A stretch of DNA of 64,000 bases from Chlamydomonas sphaeroides (Eukaryota > Chlorophyta > Chlorophyceae > Chlamydomonadales > Chlamydomonadaceae): assembly GCA_001662425.1 (NCBI GenBank), contig BDDC01000035.1, positions 1,006 to 65,005 on the forward strand, in the 5' to 3' direction. A program made the position numbers and the translations under genes. Within the stretch, counting starts at the first letter, position 1; every line of letters starts with the position of its first letter. This document shows, piece by piece, positions 58,301-64,000 of the stretch. The notes under the pieces are model-generated. The model saw only the letters and a program-made list of their open reading frames with translations. It was not told where the DNA came from and did no database searches.

Positions 58301-60969
58301 AGCCAGCTCCACGTCCTTGCGGATGTCGTCCGCGTGCCGCGCCTTGGCCTCCACCTGTGGGGTGGGCCGGGTGATGCACGCAGGGGGTGCCGTGCCCGGT
58401 CATCAGCTCGCGTTGGTCGGGCTGTCCGCCTCCTGACGCAATGTGGTCAAGTGACGCCAGCTCCACATCCACGCGGCGTGGTGGCCGTGGCTGCAACCTG
58501 CACTATCAACGTCGGCAGCAGCTGCATTCCCCATGCCGGCTTGGGGCCCGCCATGGCACAGCACGGCAACAACTTAGCCCCGGGATTGCTGATCGCGCGG
58601 CTTGGTGCGCTTGCCAGCGCCTTGGCCGGGGCTGTTGGGCCAGGCCAGTGCGTCGAGTCAGGTTTGGTCGCTTACGCCATAGCGCAGCCGCAGCTTGGCG
58701 CGCTTACTGGCTCAAGCCAGTAGCATATAGGCCGGTCGGTTTCGTGGCCGCTGTAAGGCCCAAGGTCAACGTCCTCCCCCCTCACCTGCACCCGCCCACG
58801 GTCCAGCGCCAGGAGCATCTTGTTGTGCTCCTCCTGCGGCGTGGACGCGGTCGACCACCGACGGCAAGCTGAGCGCGCAACACAGGGTGCGGCAGGCGGT
58901 GGCAGAGCTGCCACCTGCGGCTACTGCATGCGCCCTGGGCAGGACGGATACCCAGCCCGGCCGCGCTCAGGCCCACATGCAGCGCAGCCCTGCCCCAGCC
59001 CCTGGCCCTGCCCCGGCCTGCCTGCAGCTCATGCTCGCGTTGCGACGCGGTGCGGAACTGGTTCTCGTGCTCCGCGTAGCGCGCATTCATCGAGTCCAGC
59101 TGGCCCTGCAGGGAGGGGAAGAGCGGCACACCACGTGCATGAGGCGGCTTCCAAGGCCACCGCCCACGCGCCCCCGCACGGCCGGGCCGCGGACCTCACC
59201 AACGCGGCTCTCGGCGCACCTGCACGCTCTTGAGGATGGCGGCCACGGCCTCCGCCTGCCGCCGCGCTTTGTCGGGCAGCGGGTCGATGCGGACCAGGTT
59301 AGCTCGCTCCACGGCTTTGGTCTCCGACATGGACGCCATGTCAGCCTGCACAGACGCCAGCCGGGACCTGGGGCAGGAAACGTACCGAGGCAGAAGCGAG
59401 CTGGGTCACAACTCCTGCCTGACGCTCAGCAGGGGGAGGGCGGCGTTCGGCCGCAGCAGGGCAAAGGGCGTTGAGAGCGGCACTAGATTGGCGAGGTCTG
59501 CGGCCTTGGTCTATAACGCCGGCACAGGCCCCAGCCGGTGGAGACAAGGACCCTCGCGCCGGGTTCAGAGCCCGGCTCCACACGCCTGCCTGGGCCTGAG
59601 CTCTATTAGCCCTCCCTCATCCAGAGCTAGAGCCCGGCCAGTGCCGGAGCCGTTCCTCACGCTGGCGCACAGCTGCCGAGGCTCCTCACCTGGCGTCCTC
59701 CAGATCCTGCGCCGCAGCATCCACGCGCCGCCGCTCCTCGTCCACCTCGTCGGTCAGGGCAGCGGCCTCGGCTCGCGCCGCCACGATCACGGGCTACGGG
59801 CGGCAGAAGGGGGAGCAGCGGTTGCTGGGCGACCGCGGCTACACGCAACAGTCGGACCGCAAGGAAGCCTCGTGCCCACGGGGCACTGCATTTGTGCTCA
59901 GCCATGCCGCCGCCGTCCGCTCGCCACTGTAGGTGCCGTTGGGCGCGGCCGGTGGGCCCCATCCGCGGGCCCCAGGGCTTTGCAAACCCAGCCCCCGCCA
60001 GGCCGAGAGCAAGTGCAGCGGACAGCCCCGACCCGAGGCTACGGGAGCCATTGCCCACCTGCAGCGCTGCTGCGTGCTCAGCCGCCAGCTCCTCCATACG
60101 GGCCCCCAGCTCATTGCGCTGCCGCTGTAGGTCCGTGACCTGACGGTTGGAGGTGGGGCGGTTGCGTTGGGGGCATTTGAGGGGGGCCGCGCCTCACGTG
60201 GACAAGCGAGGGCCCTGCCTCGGCTCGTTGCTCGAAGTTGGTAGAACACATGGGCAGCAAGGCGCGTCTGATCAACCGCGCCAGCCCACTGGTGTCGGGG
60301 CCTATGCCTCCCAGCCGCCGGCTATGCCAAACCGACCTCTAGCTGTAGTAGCTGCTGGCGCTCCTGGGCCAGAGCCGCCTCGCCCAGCGCCGACTCCACA
60401 TCTTCGCGCAGCTGGTCGATATCCTCGACGCCCGCGATAGTCCCCGGAACACCGCCCGGCCCAGCAAGGGCCTGCTCCTGATCCTGTGGTTTGGATTGTC
60501 CAGAGCAGTCGGGGGGGGGGGGCGCAGCTCGTGTCACGTGTGACCTTCAGATAGCCTGCGTGCCTTTCACCCCACTACCCCTCGTCCACCCCGCCCTCAG
60601 GTAAGAGGCGCACCTCCTTTTGCCGTTTCAAAGCTTTGGCCTGCTCCAGCAACTCTTTCTCCGCCTGCACCCGGCACGTAGGTTAAGCCCGTGCCACACG
60701 TAGAAGCCGGCCGGGCATGCGGCATGGTAAGGATGCCAACCTGGAGTGCTTTGACCAGTGCTCCGTGCAGGACAGTGTACTTGGCTTTAGCTGCGTCCGA
60801 GGCATCAGCGCTGACTTTGCCGTTTGAGAGAAGCTCATTGAGCACCTGCACCGCGGCACCGTTCGGTTAGCTATCTGTACAGCGGCAACATATCCAGAAC
60901 ATTTGCCACCTTAAAAGCCTCGCTGCTGGTAACGTCCTCGAGCAGGGCGAGTTCGCTCTCGTCCTCCAT
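52353..60969 (-). CDS. MBO2: CCDC146/MBO2-like flagellar coiled-coil protein
   Basis: Homologue of human CCDC146 and Chlamydomonas MBO2; MBO2 is an axonemal coiled-coil protein needed for the forward-swimming waveform. About 28 short exons give roughly 920 residues, near the family's length. The start at 60969 (MEDESELALLEDVTSSEAFK) is followed by VLNELLSNGKVSADASDAAK, a typical N-terminal block. Coiled-coil exons follow, such as TDLQRQRNELGARMEELAAE (60110), SMNARYAEHENQFRTASQRE (59070), ADDIRKDVELASIEADKILT (58310), RQREKELMLRQYRLAEGQLK (57930), SRRIRDFEKLYDLVKNQRNK (56040), VVDEQIAEVDKLNAIINGCE (55270), LNDKKEQLLEKELILEEITS (53660) and QRVNEYQAKLRAVTRKIMAT (53330). The C-terminal exon is the strongest evidence: RPNAYIPEQLGIPKPYGAFA then PFKPQEAGSTMRHIRKPVPK and EVVI, the conserved tail of CCDC146 proteins, with a TAA at 52353. 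No frame break was seen. The gene symbol is given by homology. Confidence 0.88.
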
Positions 60970-62968
60970 CACGCCTTAGCCGGCCTTTGGCCCTGAATTC
61001 ATGATGCTCTATGCAAGCGAATGCGGAGTAAGTGACTGGAGAGCTCGTTTGCAAAGTGGCATGCTTGTTGCGCAGGATGGTGCAAACTTCACGCGTGGCA
61101 CTGTAAGTTAATATCGATAGGTTATCAGTGCGATATGCGTGACATGTTTAGGCAGTTGCGGGTGGACCGGCGATGCTTCTAAGGAGCAAACCAGCACGTT
61201 GAACCCCTTCACCCCTCGCCCGCCCACGAAACAAGCCGACCGGCATCGGTTGCCGCTGTAGAGCTTTTGGCAGACCCTTGACACCAGCACTTCTCATAGG
61301 CAAAGCTGATCGCACCTACGCCCCTCCACGCCAAACACCTGCAGGCTCGTGCGCCCGTCGTTGGGTTGCCGTTTCGTTTGCCATCGCCCGGGCTTCCGAT
61401 CCCGGCCCTTACTGGTGTGGAGTGAGCGGATATGGCTTGCCGTGATGCCTGGTACGGAGGTAAGCCAATGCGCGCTGCGCGGCTGATCCGTGGGCGCGTC
61501 TCCTATTGGAGACAGCGTATGTGGGGCCAGGAGGACCTCCTGTGTGGGGCTGGGGCTCGTCGCTGCCAGCGGCTTGCCGCTGGTGTTCGTCCGCTAAAAA
61601 AATCGAGAAACGCGGACGAAGGCAGCACGGTATGCGCTTAAGGGCCAAAGGAGCTCTGCTTCCGCCGCGGCCTCATGTGTAACTCATCTTTCCTTACATG
61701 GCCTAACTCCCAAACGCGACGGGGGCCGCGGCCAGGCTGAATGTGGCAGCGGTGAAGAAGTCCCGTCGGGCCTCGTCCAGCAACTACAGCAAACGTGGCC
61801 GCTCAGCTTCTGGTGTATGATGTTTTGTGCAGGAGGGCTACTCCTGCTTTGGAGGACTTTTGCGGCTGTCGTTACATTACCTGACGCAGCTGTCACGACA
61901 TATTGGCTGCGTCAAGCGTCACGCTTCCCAGGTGAGGCAGCCCGCACCGCGAGGCGTGCCTTTGTTCGTCCCAGAGTGCTAGCTCTGGCGACGCACAACG
62001 GCCTAGGCGCTGGCTCGTGCCGTACGCTCCAGGAGAGGACCGCGGCTTGCACGCTTGCACAAACACACACAAACGTCACGCTAGCCGTGAACCGACGATA
62101 CTAGGCCACAACTACGTTGTGGCATGACACAGCCTCTGCTGCCAGGCAGGGTTGCATTGCAGACGAGCCCGGTGCTCATCGTACGCATAGAAGACGCTGC
62201 GTGGGGGCAGCATTGCTGGGGCAGCTGCCCCAAAAATGGCCCGATGGTGGGGGCCGACCAGTGGGAACCGGACGCAGGATGGCCGTACCGGTCCACGCTC
62301 CACGGCCTTAAGGGGGCGAGCCAGCACTGTGCTCAGTCTTAAAACACTCTGGCCTTCTCGGTGCCACTCCTTTACCCACACGCCACGACGTCCAAGTGTT
62401 GCGTGACGCCCTGGGACGCACGACCATCCTACCTAACGATACATTGAGACAGATGCTACGCACGGCCCTTTGGAACATACATTACTTGAGGCGTCTTACT
62501 AAACCGTCAGGCCTCTTGAGCACACGCAACGCTCGCTTCGGCGTCTCGTGACACCATCACTTTGGGGCATGCCCTTGCGGCACTCCACTTCACGCTGGTT
62601 CTTTATTGATAGCCAGAGGTTGACGCTTTCGCATCTTGCCCCCGTAACACAGTCCTACCCGTGCTCGCACCTTCTACGCGCATGGCTCGTACCCTACCCG
62701 ATCCTCTACAACTTCGCATGCGTTGGCGCCCACGCACAGCAGGCGTCAGGAATACCCAGACACTGTGTGCGTCCCTAAGCAGTACTTGTGCGACCACAGG
62801 ACGCAACCAAGGCATGATGCAGCCACGACACAAAGGCCGGCTTAACATCCTGCATGCGGCAGCACCAAATCTTCGCAGCCTGGCTCGTGGTAGCGACGCC
62901 GTTGTGGCCGGGCGCAGGCCCAGCATCATTGCGGCGCGAGCGCGGACGGGTAAGCGCGCAATCGGGCT
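60970..62968. other. Intergenic region, nothing recognised
   Basis: Two kilobases between the CCDC146 homologue start and the sulfotransferase stop. The left part should be promoter of the former and the right part 3' untranslated region of the latter. Short open frames (61409-61648, 61684-61896, 62603-62929) show no domains or exon chain. Composition is less GC-rich than the genes. Confidence 0.5.
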
Positions 62969-64000
62969 TTAGCCGTACGTTTGCCGCCACTCCTGCGGCA
63001 CCGGCGGTATGCGGCCCTCATCCGCCCAGCGCAGTACACGGCGCATGTTGGGCCGGAAGAAGTCCCTCAGAAGCTGCACTGCTTTCTGCGGAAGGGCAGC
63101 GCCGGCAGGCATAGACCTCAGGAAACATGCAGCCCGCGGCCACACACGAGCAAGCAAAGAACAACTCGTCGTGCCGAGAGGCTGAAGGCCAGCGCGCAGC
63201 CGAGCGGGTGAGCCCTCGGTACCGCCAAGCGGGTTCGAAAGCTTGACCGTACCCAATTGCGCCCAAGCCGTGGCATGCGACAACGCGCGCCACGCACCTC
63301 ATGCGCCGCGTCCTCGTGCAGGAGCGTCGCATTGGCCGCCTGTGCTGCTGCAATCTGCTCGGGCGTCTTGCCGCACTTCCACGTCTGCACGCGACGTATC
63401 GGCGACGCAAGGGGCAGCAGGACATGAAGCATGGACCAGCCCCGGAGGCGCCCTGGCATGTGCATGCGGACCCCGCTCACGTAGCAACCCTTGATCTGTA
63501 GAGCCGTGGGCATGACCATCTTGCTGTAGTCGTGCGGCTGGGCTTCGATGAACGCCTCTGCCCGCTTGATGACGGACATGGGGTTGGCCGCCAAGTCCTC
63601 GGTGTAAAGCACGAGCAGCTGCGCGGGGCGGCAGGGCAGCGAGCGGCGGGCTTACGGACTCACACACGACCTCTGCGCCGCCCCCAGCGCCAGGGGCCAA
63701 GAGGTCCCCATCCCAATATTCGCGGGGCCCGGGCCGGAGCGCAGTTCCGGCTAGCCTGGAAGCGCGCTCGAACACGGCACGACAAGGCCACGGCCGCAGA
63801 CTCATCCTGCTTGTGGCCGCGCCAGCGCACCTGATCCTTCGGGACGTACATCATCCAGTGCTCCAGAAACACGTCGTAAGCGGACCAGCCGATAATGTCT
63901 GTGGGGGGCGGGGCAGGCCAACGAGGCACGCGTTGGGCGCGGCACAGGCGCCACCGTTGGAGGAGGCTCACGGCGGCCGGCCAGAGCGGCAGGCGGGGCC
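62969..64000 (-). CDS. Sulfotransferase (carbohydrate type), 3' part only
   Basis: C-terminal part of a PAPS-dependent sulfotransferase-like protein; the 5' part lies beyond the right edge. Minus-strand exons are DIIGWSAYDVFLEHWMMYVP with KDQ (about 63893-63826), LLVLYTEDLAANPMSVIKRA then EAFIEAQPHDYSKMVMPTAL and QIKGCY (63620-63490), TWKCGKTPEQIAAAQAANAT then LLHEDAAHE (63385-63300), and a last exon LLRDFFRPNMRRVLRWADEG with IPPVPQEWRQTYG and TAA at 62969. The order (membrane-adjacent Y..FL.HW..Y., then L.L.YEDL.ANP, then L..FFRP.N..L) is typical of Golgi carbohydrate sulfotransferases of the Sulfotransfer family. The PAPS-binding 5' loop would lie outside the window. The substrate is unknown; with GT90 genes nearby, glycan sulfation is plausible. 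Confidence 0.75.

Noticed and set aside
63225..63250. tRNA-like GGTTCGAA box
   Set aside because: No matching A box, anticodon arm or acceptor stem could be folded around it, and it lies in a sulfotransferase intron.

Overview
The window reads as nuclear DNA of a flagellated green alga, most likely of the Chlamydomonas/Volvox group. Genes are GC-rich and cut into many short exons with GTGCG, GTGAG or GTAAG donors and CAG acceptors. Introns are rich in microsatellites. The gene content fits: a flagellar coiled-coil protein of the CCDC146/MBO2 family, a gamma-type carbonic anhydrase of mitochondrial complex I, and a plant-type four-MA3 translation factor. All gene models are spliced models read by eye; single open frames give only pieces of them.

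Layout, left to right. 1-4.6 kb: little recognisable coding, one possible exon on the minus strand and a dispersed repeat. 4.66-7.37 kb (+): major facilitator transporter with a long hydrophilic N-terminus. 8.35-14.18 kb (-): PDCD4-like MA3 translation regulatory factor. 14.46-16.59 kb (+): gamma carbonic anhydrase, sharing a 271-base divergent promoter region with the MA3 gene. 18.73-22.00 kb (+): first GT90 (CAP10/Rumi-type) glycosyltransferase. About 23.3-27.95 kb (+): an expressed-looking, unrecognised multi-exon gene. 29.40-33.13 kb (-): second GT90 gene. 33.1-38.0 kb: gene-poor repeat region holding a dead LINE reverse transcriptase split by two inverted copies of another element, one of them containing an assembly gap. 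38.0-45.5 kb (-): N-terminal-motor kinesin with coiled-coil tail. 46.06-50.54 kb (+): third GT90 gene, divergent from the kinesin. 50.5-52.35 kb: intergenic with a second gap. 52.35-60.97 kb (-): CCDC146/MBO2-like flagellar protein. 60.97-62.97 kb: no gene seen. 62.97-64.0 kb (-): 3' part of a carbohydrate-type sulfotransferase running off the window.

Functional themes. Three GT90 genes, at least two with signal peptides, plus a sulfotransferase suggest local enrichment for secretory-pathway glycan synthesis, perhaps for the glycoprotein wall or matrix. The kinesin and the CCDC146 homologue are candidates for cilium/flagellum or microtubule work. These are inferences from family membership. 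No prokaryote-like operon or defence system is present. The most unusual structures are the nested transposon at 34.8-36.9 kb, an intronic array of 13 CTGAC units beside a splice acceptor, and the divergent GT90 trio.
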